Counted from the stretch's first letter, positions 24,223 to 37,611 are shown. The stretch is DNA of 64,000 nt from Plecoglossus altivelis (GCA_036571765.1 BROE01000024.1:1993272-2057271), one strand, 5' to 3'. Translations and numbers: made by a program. Notes: generated by a model not told the origin, from the sequence alone.

Positions 24223-25291
24223 ATTTAACACAAAAAAAAGGGTGGAATTAGTTGTCCCGTTGTTGAGCTGCACCGACGGGAATTAGTAGGGATTAAATAT
24301 TCACCCACATCGATAACTTATTACCATTCGCACCGTTCGTGTTCTGTTCTGCAATAATAATCTAACAAGGTATCTTTGATCTTCTTGGGTCTAGATGCTA
24401 TGATGAATAGACAAGTGGCAAGGGGGGAGGAGGGGGGGGGGCGGTCAGCGTTGGGGGTGCTGTGCAAACCAAGCCCAATAGCACCACCCACACACGTGCA
24501 CTTTCTGATGCTTCAACACACTTACTCCACTCCACCCCCCCTTCCCCCACAAACACACAAAGCCCATTTCCAGGCAGGTATTGACCCTCTCTCCTGGAGC
24601 GTAGCGTGGAGCAGCAACTCCACTCCTCAGCAGAGGGGACGTCAGCTCTAACCATGTTAGACAGAGGCTAATCCCATGTTGTTACAAACGGGTAAGAGGA
24701 AGGCTAAATTACAAGGAGGGGAGGAGGGGGGGGGCGGGGTTAATCCTCCTGGCTTTTAAAGGGTTAAGGGCGCTCTCTCTGCCTGGAATCGTAAGACCAG
24801 GCTGAACGAATGCGGTAGATTTAGGTGGCGGCAAAGAAGGGGTTAAATGTGTCCCGCCAGCGTGGCGATGATACTTTCCACCGCCGGCAACGTTTCTGTT
24901 CCGAGGTTCAGTGCCTCTGTCCTTGAGGGTGAGCAGAGAGTGAGAAAAAGCAGCTCATACAAAAACATCTAGAGGATTTTCTCAATTAAGTCAAATGTTA
25001 TGCGTCTTGGCTGGCGCGATCAATAACACGTGTGTGATGAGCCATTCATCCACACGCGGCAATCCATAACGTCACACTAAAACAGCTCACGATTCGACGC
25101 AACCTTATTCTGTTTACTGTTTTCCCCTCCGATTGGTTTGACATGTAACTAAGGAGGAGTCGAGAACTAAAAAAAACAACAAAAAAAACGAGCTAAAAAA
25201 GATGAGTCGCTGAAGACGGACTGAAGTCAAAATGTCCACTTTCCTTGCATCATCCGAGGCCTTGCCAAGTCCTCTCATCGTTAGCATTCTG

Positions 25292-25425
25292 GTGAGTGTG
25301 TGTGACCAGCGTGTGTGCGTGAGTGTGTGTGTGTGTGTGACCAGCGTGTGTGTGTGCGTGAGTGTGTGTGTGTGTGTGACCAGCGTGTGTGTGTGCGTGA
25401 GTGTGTGAGTGTGTGTGTGACTATG
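25292..25425. repeat. Compound TG repeat of 35-39 bp units
   Basis: GACCAGCGTGTGTG begins units at 25304, 25339 and 25378; each contains GCGTGAGTGTG and TG runs. Confidence 0.9.
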
Positions 25426-25599
25426 CCATCAAACCACGGCTCTGAATCACAGCAGCGAGAACACCTCTCCTACTGTTTGCCTGCCCTTCGCAGCAGGGCG
25501 GTTTGGGGGACCTGTGCCGGGGCTCGCCCACAAGACCCTGACTAAACCAAGGAACGGAGGCCCATCTGTGAGTGTTGGCTGGGTCTACTGGGGAAGGGG

Positions 25600-25985
25600 G
25601 TAGGAAGAGAGAGAGATACAAAGACAGAGGGAGAGGAAGAGAGAGAGAGAAGGGGGGGGGGAGGGGGAGAAAGATGGGAGTGAGGAGTGAGGGAGGGAAA
25701 CAGAGAGAGAGGGGAGCGAGAGAGAGAGAGAGAGAGAGAGAGAGGAGTGAGGAGTGAGAGCCACCGTCTGAGAAAAGAGAGAGAGATAGAGAGAAGGAAT
25801 GGCAGAGGGAAGACAGAGAGAGCAACAGAGGGTGGAGGGAGAGACAGAAAAGCAAGGGATGACAGAAGAGAACGAGATGGTGAGGAGAGAGCGAGGAGGA
25901 ACACAAGAGTGAGGAGAGACTGAACAAGAGAGTGAGGAGAGAAGCGCGAGAGAGAATAAGAGAGCGAGGAGACAGACAGAGAGAG
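25600..25985. repeat. GA-rich purine tract
   Basis: GAGAGA, GGGGGAG and GAGTGAGGAG words over almost 400 bases. It produces the long spurious minus-strand frames of this region. Confidence 0.9.
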
Positions 25986-27777
25986 CGAGGGAGTTGGAGT
26001 TAATGTCTGTCTTTTTCTCCCTCCACTGATCACACTGGGCTCCAAACAGATGGGGGATCAATAACAGACTCCGCCAGGCCCACAGTATGCAAACGCGTCG
26101 CCCCTCCGAGGAAATCAAACTGCCGCGTGTGTGCGTCTGTCTGTCTGTGAGTGTGTGCGTGCCCCTAGCGCGCGTCCTCGTCTGTGCGCGCGCGCGTGTG
26201 ATGGACACGTTGAATGGGTAAATCAGATTCAGCTGGAAGCGGTGATTAACATGGGATGCTGAGGAGGGAGGAAACGGATAAGCCTTCGCAGACGGGGGGA
26301 GAGGGGGGGGGGAACGGCAACACGATGTCGAACCGCAACCCTCCACTGAGCAGCACACACACGCGGGCGCACACACGCTGGCCTCTACCTCAGTCACCCT
26401 CAAGCTCGAAGCGTCACCCAGCTCTCCCCTTGTCCAAGAACAGCGCTTGGTGAGAACCAAGTGTCGCATCTCATAGCTTGCTGTCCTCCGTACCCTGCCG
26501 TGTGTGGAGACGTGGCTGAGATATTCACAGGGCTATTATTAGCAGAGCGGTCCAGTCTGCCCTTTGCATGGCTGGTCGATACTCTGATACGCCATCCTGC
26601 AAACTAAATGACCCTGACCTTCCTAGGGCGTGGCGCTAGTCCAGCCGACTGCAACTACGCAGGTCTCTGGGCTCCCAAACCTTGGGCCCGTGGTGGCGTG
26701 TCTACGTTTTTCAGATTTCAAACGATGTTGTCGTCCTTTCAGTCTAAATGACCCCCCTCCCCTCCCTCCCTCCCCTCGACCCTGGTGACAGCTTTGGAGC
26801 CGAATCACGTCGCAGCAGGCATTCGGCTGAGTCTGATCGTCGGGTATCCCCACTCGCAGATGAGACCAATCGTCGGGACAGGCGAAGAGAGAGAGAAAGA
26901 GAGAAAGAGAGAGAGGCCGAGACAGAGATTGCCAACTCAGCTCTGGTTCTGTCACACGCCCGCCCCTCCCACCACTCCTCTATCCATTCGTCGTCCGACA
27001 AGGCGTGACGTCAGCGGGCGTGTCGGGCGGTGTGACGCTGCCCTGCGAGGAGGCGTGCGGGGGGTGGGGGGGGTGGGGGTGGGGGGGTTGAGTGTGAGCG
27101 GGTACTTCTGCAGCGTCGCACACCCTCACAGCCTCAGCAGTGGATCAATGGAGGAATTTCCACATATCGATCCCCCAGTTGAAAAGCTGGAACAACAATC
27201 ACCCTACCGGGGTCAGCAATATTAAATATGAAATAGGAATGTCGTTTGTTTTGCGCTGCGAAGATGATCCATTGATGAATCACAAACATAGAAATGAAAA
27301 TCAAAACCACTGACTACTGTATTAAGTGTCACGCTGACCTGGAAATAGAACTAGGTGCTGCTCTAAGTGCCAGACTCACAAAACAAAACCATATCCTCGT
27401 CAGAGCACGAACAGGAAATCGTGGTGTGATTGGCAAAGCTCACCCCCCCCCGCCACTCTCCCTCTCCCAAAAGAGTTTCCCGTGGCAACTCAAAGAGCGG
27501 CACCTGACCAAACGCATCCCGACGACTGCCGGCTCGGCTAGCACTCGCGAAAAAATTAACCAACAGAAGACCAGCTGTTCCGGGAGGAAATCGCAGTCGA
27601 ACACAATAGAACCCTCTAGAGCATTTCCATAATGAGGGCCATCGTGTCAACAGCCACTCGGGGTTCAGCGTGGCCTTAACGGACGCATGCCTGGCTCTCC
27701 AGCGTATCCCTGCCACGCGGCCGTGATGGATTCACGGGAAGTAAGTAACAAAGGCCGCCGATGGATCTCGCTGCTGT

Positions 27778-27812
27778 GCTCCACCTACGCTTCACCTACG
27801 CTCCACCTACGG
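27778..27812. repeat. 12-bp triple repeat
   Basis: CTCCACCTACG, TTCACCTACG and CTCCACCTACG stand in tandem. Confidence 0.75.
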
Positions 27813-29214
27813 GAACTGTCTCCGCTTATCGCCCTTGAAGGTGGGGGAGGGGGGGGAGGCAACACGCAACAACAGGCAGGGTGTGTTATCAAGGCCTCCA
27901 TGTTGGAACGAGTGTGGGTGCAGTGGGGAAGGGACTCGCTGGAGGTAGCCTTGGTTACCCGGTCTGAGCCAAGGCCGGTCCACCAGGTCAAACAGGGGTC
28001 AGATTGAAGACACAATGGTTACTAATGCATCTATTTATGCAGGCACACACACACACAACACAAATACAAGCCCACATCTACTCTCACACACAAACACACA
28101 CACTAAATAAACCACAAATACACCCCTCCGGATCGCAGACAGCCCCCACATACACACATTCATAGGATATCTCATCTCAATCAGGTGCACCGTGTGCCTT
28201 TGCATGAAGTCAGCAGCCGCGCTGCTTATCAGCAGCATATCTTGTTCTGGTCCTGTTTCCTGACCCAGAGAGGACGAGACCGCGGCTCGCGGCAACGCTC
28301 CACTCTAGGCTCCGCTACCTAAAGACAAACGCCCAAGTAAGGCCATGTCCATCCGCTCGCGCCGTCAGAAAACGAAACGGTTGGGGGTCGTTGAAATGAC
28401 ACGTGCCGACTCGAAAATCGTGGCTCGTCCGCTCCGCACCCAGCTCTAACTAGCACTCAGCAGTATGCATCACCCCCCCCGCCCCCCTCTCCCCCAAAAT
28501 AATAAACCAACCCTTGATCGATTGATTCCCCTTCACAAGATTCAGCTTGTGTTCTCTCAGCTGAATATCACAGGCCATCTGGCCAGCCTGCTCCAGAACA
28601 GGATGCCTCCAGTGGCTTCTGCCAGTCCCTCCCTCGGCACATATCACTTACATCCATGTGACGGTCGCTGGCACCGGCCACGCAGACATGCAGGCATGTG
28701 GGCACAGCGAGCGCACCACGAGGACGCGCTCGCACGCGCGCGAGCGCAAGCACACTGGACCGTAGGACGCAGACCAAACATGAGAGAGTTTGTGTGTGTG
28801 TGCATGTGTGTCTGTTTGTAAGCATGTGAGTGGCAGAGAGGGGGAGAAAAAACAACAGAAAACAACAGAAACAGTTTGAGAGAGAGGGATGAGAGAGGAA
28901 GAGAAGAGGGGGAGGATGAGAGACAGAGAGATGCGAGAGGAGGACATGAGAGAGAGAGAAAGAGAGAGAGGGAGAGGAAGAGCCTGGGGAATACTAAGGA
29001 TGGGCAGGAGCAAGCATAGCTCTCTCCCCGGCAGCCCAGTTTAATGTGGGTAATGGGTAATATGTGCCAGAGCCTCATTATGTGGCCTTTTGAAAAAGGT
29101 CCCTGGACGAGTGGAGACTCAGGAAAACAATTAGCAGAGAAGCAGAAGGTAAATGAACTGCAACAGGAACCAGGGCTTGATGACCGAGTCTGAGGCCCTT
29201 ATCTACACTCTCGG

Positions 29215-29318
29215 TATGGAGAGAGACAGCGAGAGAGAGACATAGACAGAGACGTAGAGAGAGAGAGACAGAGAGAGACAGAGAGAGAATGACAGAGACG
29301 TAGAGAGAAAGAGACAGA

Positions 29319-29354
<36 letters not shown>

Positions 29355-29530
29355 CAGAGACAGAGGGAGGGAGAGAGACATAGAGAGACAGAGAGAGAGA
29401 CAGAGAAAGAGAGAGGGAGAGACAGAGAGAGACGTAGAAACAGAGTGAAAGAGAGAGACAGTGAGAGAGGGAGCAAGCAGGAGAGAGAGGAGAGTAAGGG
29501 GAAGAGAGGGAACGAGCAAGAGAGAGGGGA
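29215..29530. repeat. GA/CAGAGA purine tract
   Basis: AGAGACAGAGA and GACGTAGAGAGA words, with a hexamer (GACAGA) phase around 29330-29365. Confidence 0.9.
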
Positions 29531-30369
29531 AGAGAGAGTGAGAGTGAGATAAGGACATGGCGGAGAGGCAAGGGAGCGAGCAGACAGGGTGAGAGAGACG
29601 GAGGAGCGCACATAGAGAACGACGGACAGGATGCGGACAGCGAGGGTGAGTAATACTGGTAGAAGGAGGTAACATGATTGTTTTGGTTATTTTAAACCTT
29701 GGTTCAATATGCCACATGCTACAGGGTGGGGGGGGGGAGTTGTCTCCCTGCCTGGGGTCGGGGGGCTGGGAGCTGAGCTATGAACTGAAGCCGGCGGGGG
29801 GATTGAGTTAGCGGACGGAGATTGCAGCAGACAGAGGTGGGGGGGGGGTCACATGTGATCAGGTGAGTGGGTGCTGCCCCCGCCCCCCTCCCTTCCTCCT
29901 CCTCCTCCCCTCCTCCCCTCCCCCCAGGGTACAGAGGTGGCAGTAAATTGTGCAGTGGAGGGAGAAAAGCGGGACGCGCGCACGCACAGACACACACACA
30001 CACACAGAAACAGACACATGCCAGAGCAGACTCACACGCGTGCAGGTGTGTACATTACGCCCCCCCCCACACACACACACACCTCATGCCTCTCTCATCC
30101 CTCTTATCACTCTTCCTTCCTCCTCCTCCGGTTTTCGTATCTCTCTCGGTTTCCTGTCATCTCTCCTCCTTCGTCCCCTTTTCTCTCTCTCTCTCTTCCT
30201 TCTGTCCCTCCAGTCTTTCTTTCTTTTCCCCCTCTCCTCCTTTCATCTCTCCCTGTCTGTCTATCAAGCCCACGGATGATCACGGCTTTGTTGATTGATT
30301 AAAAGCGCAATCTGAGAGAACTTGGCCGGGAGTGCAATTACCGCTCCACTGGTCCTGGTGCAACCCGTT

Positions 30370-30490
30370 TGTGTGTGTGGTTGTGTGTGTGTGTGTGTGT
30401 GTGTAAGTGAGTGTGTGTGTGTGTGTGTGTAAGTGAGTGAGTGTGTGTGTAAGTGAGTGAGTGTGTGTGTGTAAGTGAGTGAGTGTGTGC
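30370..30490. repeat. TG repeat with GTAAGTGAG units
   Basis: TG runs alternate with GTAAGTGAGTGAG at irregular spacing, four times. Confidence 0.9.
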
Positions 30491-30954
30491 ATTTGAGCAA
30501 GTGCCAGGGCCTTGGCGCTGTACACTCAGCAAGATGCTGAAGGTAATCAGAAGCAATGCCCAACATCAACCTGCTCTAACTGGTTGTTTCAGAGCAATAC
30601 GCTTCCTGGAAGACTGACTGCATCCCAGGTCTACTCCCACAACATCCCCCTCCCCCCCACCCCCCATGCTGAAGATCTGAGCGTCTAATCCTGTTAGGGC
30701 CTCCTTAGGCAGCCAAGCCACGGGACGAAGACGCGCAGCGCCTTAACAGAGCACTTCAGGAGCTAGCGCAAGGCCTGCACCGAACCCCCCCCCCCCTCCG
30801 TCCGTTAACAGAGCAATCTCAGCGCTGAAAGCAGCGAGTTGCGGCTGGAACAAAGCACATGTCCTTAGGGCGCCTCGGAGCGCGAAAGCCGCTCGTTTCC
30901 CGCTTTAAAGCGCCTGTCGGTTGGTGTGCACGAGGGGGCCCCCCGCGACGAAAG

Positions 30955-31135
30955 CTAAAGGGGGGAGGGGGGGTGACAGTGGGGCCTGCGTGGATGGGGA
31001 GGGGGGGTGGGGGAGGAGGAAGAGGAGAAAAAGGAGGGGGAGAGAAGCAGAGAGAGAAAGAGAGGGGAGAGAGGAAGAGAGGCGGGGCAGGGGGGGGGGG
31101 GGGGGCATGGACCTCGTCGGGGGGCAGGGGGGTTG
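30955..31135. repeat. G-rich tract in intron 1
   Basis: GGGGGAGG, GGAGAGAAGC and a G run of about 18 near 31090-31106. Quadruplex-prone on the + strand. Confidence 0.85.
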
Positions 31136-31399
31136 AAAGGCAAGAGAGGGGGAAAGGACAGAGAAGACAGGGCCCAAGCCACCGGAGTCAGACCTCTTTG
31201 TTTAAATGTCGCTCCGTACGTCTGCGGGCCTTTTTTAATGAACTCAAATGGCAGTCCAGAAGGTTCCTCATTAATCTCTGCACGTGAATACACATCCGTG
31301 CACAAGCACACACACACACAAAGGGCTCTCTCTCTGTCTTCCTCCCTTTCTGTTCGTATGTAAGAGAAGGAGCAGCGGTGACGTTGGTGGATATTAAAA

Positions 31400-33560
31400 T
31401 AAGACATTTGACAGGACGGGCAGCATGAATGGAGAATTTAATTGCACCAGAGATGGCAATTATTATGAGATTTAAAAAGCCATTTGCAGTGGCAGGAGAT
31501 CAGGCCGCCAGCCAGGCAGCCAGGCAGCAAGACAGTCGTCTAGGAAGCCAGACAGGAGTCATTTAGTTGCAGTCATAAGTACAGTGGCTGGGCCAAGCCT
31601 AAGGTCTCGCCATTGAAGCCATTAGGATCAGAACGATGCTAACAAAAGCCCTTGGCTCACAGCAGTACGACTCTGTAAAGGTCTGGATTCAGTGAAGGAA
31701 TTGGCATCGCCAAGGCCTTGACTCACTTGACTCAGTCAGCAGGAAATATTTACATAAGATTCATTCCCTGAAAGAATGTTCTCGCTGCAGGTAGTCGGTT
31801 AGGATCTAGTGGAATGTAACCTTGGTCTACGCCAAAGTTCCAGTTGCCAGTTTCCTGGCAAGTCAGAGATACAGAAACACAACCCCTTGCCTCCCCCCCA
31901 TGCCCCTCCCCCTTCCCCTTCCCCATCCCCACACACACGCATTTTCCAGGAAACAAGAGGGGTCTGCTGCTGCAACAACAGGGGAGAGACTCCTTTCCCT
32001 TTAAGCGATATCTTCCTCATTGTGCCTTGGAGGGTGTCGCCCTTCCGCAGCTGGCCTTGTCATTGGCTGATTTACTTCCTGTTCAAGGCTGTCAGTGGTC
32101 TACGAGGTTCACAGTCAGGTTCATCTTAGGACAGACTTTCCCAAGTCTTCGAATGAAAATGTTTGGTGATGGCTAATGATTCACTATGGCAACATAGTTC
32201 ACAGCCAAGCCTGAGTGTTTTGGCATGATTTAGCATGTGTTCCAATGACAACCAACCATCTAAAATGACTTATCAAATAGTCTGTAATTGTATCTGCAAA
32301 CATTTCAATTGGAATGTCTATCTATAGATGTTAAAATGGATCATGGTTAATGAGCACTGGAACATTAACACCGATACTAACCACGGGTTGGAAATCAACA
32401 TAGATATAGCTGCCATGCTGATAAAACAGAAATCCAAACAATCTCTATCTCCAGATGAGATGGGATCATCCAAACAAACATTTACGCGTGTCTGTGCGAG
32501 GTTGAGTTCACAGTACAAACACCCTAGTCACATTAACATTAGATTTCCCCAAAAAAACGCTGTGCCAAGCAGCATTAGCGGGTCCTTAGTATAAGTCAAA
32601 TTCCTATTTGGCCTGTGCAAACGCTTTGTGCGTTCAGAGCCGGCCTTTACCTACGTCATACACAAGCTCAACATACAGCAACGAGTTACTGGATCTTGTG
32701 ACGTCCACATGGCCAGTGCTGTTTCTCAACGCGTCCCTCGTGCCTCGTATTATTGCCTTACTAAGCTGCAGTCTACTGTACATACAGTCTAATAGTCACA
32801 ACTAATAGCCCTGGAAAAATAAGATTACTTGGGATGAATAGAATCCACTCATGTTATGGTCGGCAGGATACGAACATAAAGCACGGTTGCTGACATCATA
32901 ATTTCACAAAAGAGATTGCATCGGGTGAAAATGTTCGAAAATTGCATTTAATGCAAATTCGACTTTAGCCCCGAATGCCGCAGCGTTCATAAAACAATAA
33001 CGATGATAAGTTTGCCAGGCACAGTAGCCTAGTGCTTCGGCAAGAGGCTCACACATGCGCTGGAAAGCAGCCACCGCATTATACAATTCAAGTTCAGAAG
33101 TCACGAATTAAATGACTGCATAGGCTACGTGCTGTAGAATGCCTGCTAATAAATAAGGCATGTTGTCACATACTTAGAAGAAACTTGGCCAACTCTAGAC
33201 ATAAACACCCACGCAATAAACTTTGCCACAATAACTTTACACAAGACATAGGCTATATCTCGACACAGAGAGCTCAAACAGTTAGAAACATCTATCGACA
33301 GACGTCTCCACTTTACGAAACGCAATCAGCATCTTGTTAAAGATATTTCAAAGGTAAAATTGTTTGCGTCTTTTTTTACAGGTTAGTGAACAAATGGCTA
33401 CAGTAAGATCAGTTGCAGGCGCGTCGTTGTTCTAAACAACCAGCAATAATGGCATCCCTTAAAATTTGTTATCACAAGTGGAAACACAAAATACAACAGA
33501 TGCTACTTTAATTAACATTTTGAGATTGCATTTTGAGAACAGAATACGACATTGAATTTA
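31400..33560. other. Repeat-poor part of intron 1
   Basis: About 2.1 kb without notable tandem repeats except a CCAGGCAG cluster near 31505. It becomes AT-rich towards exon 1. No exon or known element is recognised. Confidence 0.5.
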
Positions 33561-33574
33561 CAGTATGGCTATAC

Positions 33575-33613
33575 CTCGATGTCCAGAAGATCCTTGCTCA
33601 GCATTCTAGCCAT
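33575..33613 (-). CDS. dpyd: DPYD coding exon 1 with start codon
   Basis: The minus strand reads ATG followed by MARMLSKDLLDIE, 13 codons ending at GAG/GTATAG. The vertebrate family begins with a closely similar 13-residue peptide containing LSKD and ending DIE. The 39-nt length equals the coding part of human exon 1 and joins exon 2 in phase 0. This start was chosen because it is the only matching peptide upstream of exon 2 and because the splice joins in frame. The context has G at +4 but C at -3, so it is not an ideal Kozak site. The donor (GTATAG) is weaker than the others. The 5' UTR and transcription start lie at higher coordinates and are not resolved. Confidence 0.9.
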
Positions 33614-34880
33614 TTGCTTACTTTCAGTTATGTTTGTTTAACGAAAGAAGCGAGCTGAAATTTCTATAAACACGTACTGTGCGACGTCTGTAACCTGTTT
33701 GATTTCTTGAAGCACTGTTTACAGAGCAGGCGGCTCGGCGCAAGGGGTGGACTAGACCAGTCCGACACAGGCACGCACAGCGCCAGTTCAACCTTCCACC
33801 ATCTCACAGACCAGCGGGTTTGTTTAGGTTATTTTTAAGTAAAGCGTTAATAATGCACTTTAAGGACTGGGCATCGGAAGGCTGTCTAAATCAACCGTAG
33901 AACATCAGGTGTTCATTTTGTGATTCGTGTGATGGGTCTACAGCTTGAAATGGTATATCCCGATATGATGGAGTTGGGAAAAAAAAGTTGGGAAACTTCA
34001 CTCAGTTTGTAGAAGGCGTGGTGATGACTTCACTCATAGAGAAATAAGCCTTCAATTAAAAAATGCTACATATACGACACATCAGTAAAACCACAGAGGA
34101 AGACTGAGTGGCTTGATACCAAATATTATTATCGATATAATATATTATTATATCTCGAATGAATGAATACATCTCCAAATTAGTCGCACTTGGAATACAC
34201 ATGCGTTAAATCACACGCACGCGCTGCCACCGCCTTACTTCAGCTGGTCATTTATTCTTGCTGCCAGTGGTTGTTGTTCACTCTGATGTCACTGAAAGAT
34301 TTCTCCTGTTGCAGTCGGTATTCGCGAACGAAATACATCAATGACAATGATGTCTTGCCGAGGGTTCAGTTCTTAAAATGTTGTATTTAACGGTGGTTAA
34401 CTTTCAGGGTTACATATTATCAGGAGCTTGTGATGTTGCGCGTTTAAAGTCAAGGTAAATAGACATCAGTTCAAATCAAATGCCCGGAGAATGTTCTATT
34501 TTTCAATTGGTATGTAAGACATATATAGTAACAACACACGCATTAAACAAATAGCATGCCACTTTTAAACCAATACAATGTCACTTCATTTTTTGCTTAC
34601 TCATGTCCCTGCGGACAAGCCTGTGTAAGACGTCTAGACTTGACATGGCAGCCTGTATATGGTCCTGCACGCCAAACACACAGCTTATCGATTCCTCCGT
34701 GACACGCACTTCCTGCCTTCCAATACTGTTTACCTTCTGAGGGCCGCGTCGACCACTAAGAAGGAGATGCTGTCGTCCGTGTAGAATGAGGAGAAGACAG
34801 ACGTGACGTCGCAAGTGCTGATAAAAAACGGATATGGGATTTTATCGGAGGAAAGTGAATAGACTGAGCATGATCGAGAC
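33614..34880. other. DPYD 5' UTR and proximal upstream region
   Basis: This must contain the DPYD 5' UTR and probably its promoter, but no TATA box at a convincing distance, Inr or CpG island stands out. A small GC-rich patch lies at 33725-33745. A CRE-like TGACGTC lies at about 34803. An open minus-strand frame at 34581-34814 has possible splice signals but no recognisable protein. Confidence 0.4.
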
Positions 34881-35130
34881 CTCTCTTTCACGCGCACACT
34901 GTCTGTCGATCTTTTTTTTTCCTCACACTTATAGTCAATAGGCTTAATAGGAACGGAACAGCACTTAGTTCATATTGCCACATCTAGGTGGAATTGTCAC
35001 ATCTTAATACATATGCTATCATTCTCTGTCTTCCACTCATTATTTCAATTTAGCGTTCACCATTGACTCGAGGCATCTCATCCACGCCACTCATGACCAT
35101 GTGGTCAGTGCATGCAAAGTAAGGAACCTA

Positions 35131-35158
35131 TAATAATACTACTACTAATAATAATAAT
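35131..35158. repeat. ATA/ACT trinucleotide repeat
   Basis: AATAATACTACTACTAATAA-type sequence. Confidence 0.75.
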
Positions 35159-35339
35159 GTATAACATGATGAATGAACAAGGGCTCTCTGCATGCAATGT
35201 TCACTTGATATATCATTGGAGCCAGGGCACGTCGTTCGGAATGGCTGACTTTAAATACACCTTGGTCAGTATATTCCATAGAGTGCCATGTGCTTGCTGT
35301 GGAGTCGATGGTGTGTTCTGTTTAGTAGCTAGAACCCAT

Positions 35340-35376
35340 CTGTGCACGCCTTATCTGTGCACGCCTTATCTGTGCT
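35340..35376. repeat. 15-bp tandem repeat
   Basis: TATCTGTGCACGCCT repeats about 2.5 times. Confidence 0.8.
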
Positions 35377-35699
35377 GCCTTTTTCTTGGTCTGCAGGATA
35401 GCAGTGACTTGGCATTTCGTCCGGGGATAATGTGTTCTCTCTCTCCGCAAGGCCAAAGGACAGGTCAGAAATCGATTATGCACATTTAATCCCCCTCCCC
35501 ACCCCCTCCTCTGTCCTCCCCAATGCTACTCTCAAACACACGCAGCCTTTCTCTCTCACACATACTCTTGCACACACACAAAACCCACGCCCATCCTACC
35601 CCACCACCCAGCCACTCATGCAGGCTTATACACACAGAGCTTGACAGTCAAGCAAAACACATGCACACGTACATACATGCTGGCAGGAGCTCCTGGACT

Positions 35700-35770
35700 G
35701 ACTCTCTCTTTCTCTCTCTGTCTCTCTCTGTCTCTCTCTTTCTCTCTCTGTCTCTCTCTCTCTCTATTTC
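35700..35770. repeat. CTCTCTGTCTCT tract
   Basis: CT repeat with regularly spaced G (TCTCTCTGTCTC), followed by degenerate CT to about 35855. Confidence 0.9.
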
Positions 35771-35935
35771 TCTCACCCTCTGTACCTCTTCCCCCTCGCT
35801 AACTCTCTATCTCTATATATGTGCCTCTGTCTCTCTCCGACTCGCCCTCTCTCTCGACTTGTGGATTGTGATGACTCAGCGGGGTGGCAGGGGGGGGGGG
35901 TCCTGGGTGAGAGAGCCTTGCAGCTCTGACCGGGG

Positions 35936-36280
35936 GGGTGGGAGACGTACCTCGGTTTGAGGTCCCCACAGCGCGTCACGTAGTGCCGAGGGGCCACGGC
36001 CGTGTCACGCGCGCACACACTTTGTTTGTGCCGCAGCACGTTTTGAGCATGCACGGTAGGGATCTTTGGCGTGCGTTGGTTTGTCCTTCGCGGGCCACGT
36101 GTGCGTGTAGACGTGGAGATCGTAAGCGCTTGCAGCGCGAAAGAGCGCAGCCGCGTGTGTCGGTCGGCGTGACAGAAAGATTAAGTGTGCACACGTCAGA
36201 CATCGTTCTGTGCGGGAGAGCGTGCGATAGCCGAGAGGGCCGCCACGTCCCCCAGCAAGACACGTCACCCCCAAACAGTG
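35936..36280. promoter_or_regulatory. CpG-island-like patch upstream of DPYD
   Basis: By my count 30 CpG occur in 36001-36240, the densest patch of this size that I noticed in the window. It contains an E-box CACGTG (36096-36101) and many ACGTG words. It lies about 2.4 kb upstream of the DPYD start codon. It could be a promoter of DPYD, with an unseen non-coding first exon, or of an opposite transcript. No coding segment was recognised. Confidence 0.4.
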
Positions 36281-37611
36281 TTTTCAGTGAGGATACACTG
36301 AGAATGAGCCCTGGAGCCCATTATCTTCAGTCTGAGCTGCAGGAGTCTGGTAGGGGAACAAGAGGTGTGAGACCTCGTTAGATCAACAGAGAGCAGCAGC
36401 AGCGGCTTTGCGTCGACCAAAACAACATGCTTGAAGTAACCCTCTGCGAGGCCTGCTTATGCAGAAGTCTGTCGTATAGGCACCTTCTACCTCCAGCCGT
36501 CAAATCAATTTGCAAATACAAACTTGAGTCACGGTCAAAATGTTCATGGTAAACCTGCAGGGGTTCGAAGACAGCGCTCCTAAATTGCATATCTCAGTGG
36601 TTTTCATGACAAATCACTCCAGGGGGGTCACGCGCTCTTCATTGTTTTGTTTGTCTGTTATTTCTATTTATTGTTGTTTGGCTTTTTTGGGTGGGGCCTG
36701 CAACTCAGGTCAGGTGAGGTGACGCACACACTCAACACATTGTACAACGGTTGGCTTTAACCACGCTTAGACGGAGCTTTGACGAGGGGTCATGATTACG
36801 TCATCTCTTTGCACTTCCTTGTACGGAGTTGCATGGTGTGATGCATTCTGGGATATAATGACCATTTGTCAGTAATCTAGCGACACACACAGTTTTTGGG
36901 CCCAATTGCTAAAGCAGGGTAAAGATCAGACAATCGATCAATATTTTCAGGACAGTCGAACCAAAGTAAGATTGTAATCATTTGTTCTAATCCTTAATAA
37001 TTGTAAATCCATCAGTGGAGAGAGACCTCTTCACCACAGAGACTGTCTCCAACTGGAAAGGCCATTCGATGCACAGCGATGACGGTCGAGCACAGTGGCC
37101 AATCTGGTTTGAGCGGGGCGGCGGCATCACGGGACACGTCGCTAGGGACAAGCTGCACATCGCCGCAATTACCCGTCGCATGACCACGCGTGCTTCGCAA
37201 GGCCCGCGTTCACACCGGGAGTGAGTTGGGGGGAGACAGGGTGGGAGACAGGGGGGAGAGAGAGATGGGGGTGGGGGGAGACGGTGGGGGAAGGCACTAA
37301 TACCGGCAAGCACAACAATGATTAATAATAGATGATATTTACTGGCTGGCGGAGGGAAAAGATGTGTTCAGGGACTCGTGTGTTGAGCCTCTCTTACCCG
37401 GCCCGGCTGTGTGACAGGATCCATAACCTTTCCTGAATCCCATCAAACTATGGCCGAGCGAGTGTCATCTTTCCTCTTGACGCTTCGGAGAAGTTCCCTC
37501 TCTGCGGGGATCTGTCATCAGCTCTCCTTCTCTTCCCCCTCTCCGTCTCCCCACCCCCCCGTCTCCCCTATCCTTCTCATCTTTTTTTCCTTCTCCCCAT
37601 CCCCTCTTCAG

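Larger units (their letters stand above)
21267..33574 (-). other. dpyd: DPYD intron 1
   Basis: This 12.3-kb intron contains a CpG-rich patch (21475-21600) and a strong CT tract (22342-22650). It also has a 31-G run (23409-23439), TG compound repeats (25292-25425) and GA tracts (25600-25985 and 29215-29530). A TG tract (30370-30490), a G-rich tract (30955-31135) and a repeat-poor stretch from about 31400 to exon 1 complete it. No coding exon is recognised inside it. Confidence 0.8.

Noticed and set aside
25585..26469. 294-codon minus-strand frame
   Set aside because: Most of it is CT-repeat translation; the first part lacks any recognised domain.
34581..34814. Minus-strand frame with splice-like ends upstream of DPYD
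   Set aside because: Considered as a DPYD upstream exon, but the family needs no further coding exon before residue 1 and the peptide is not recognised.
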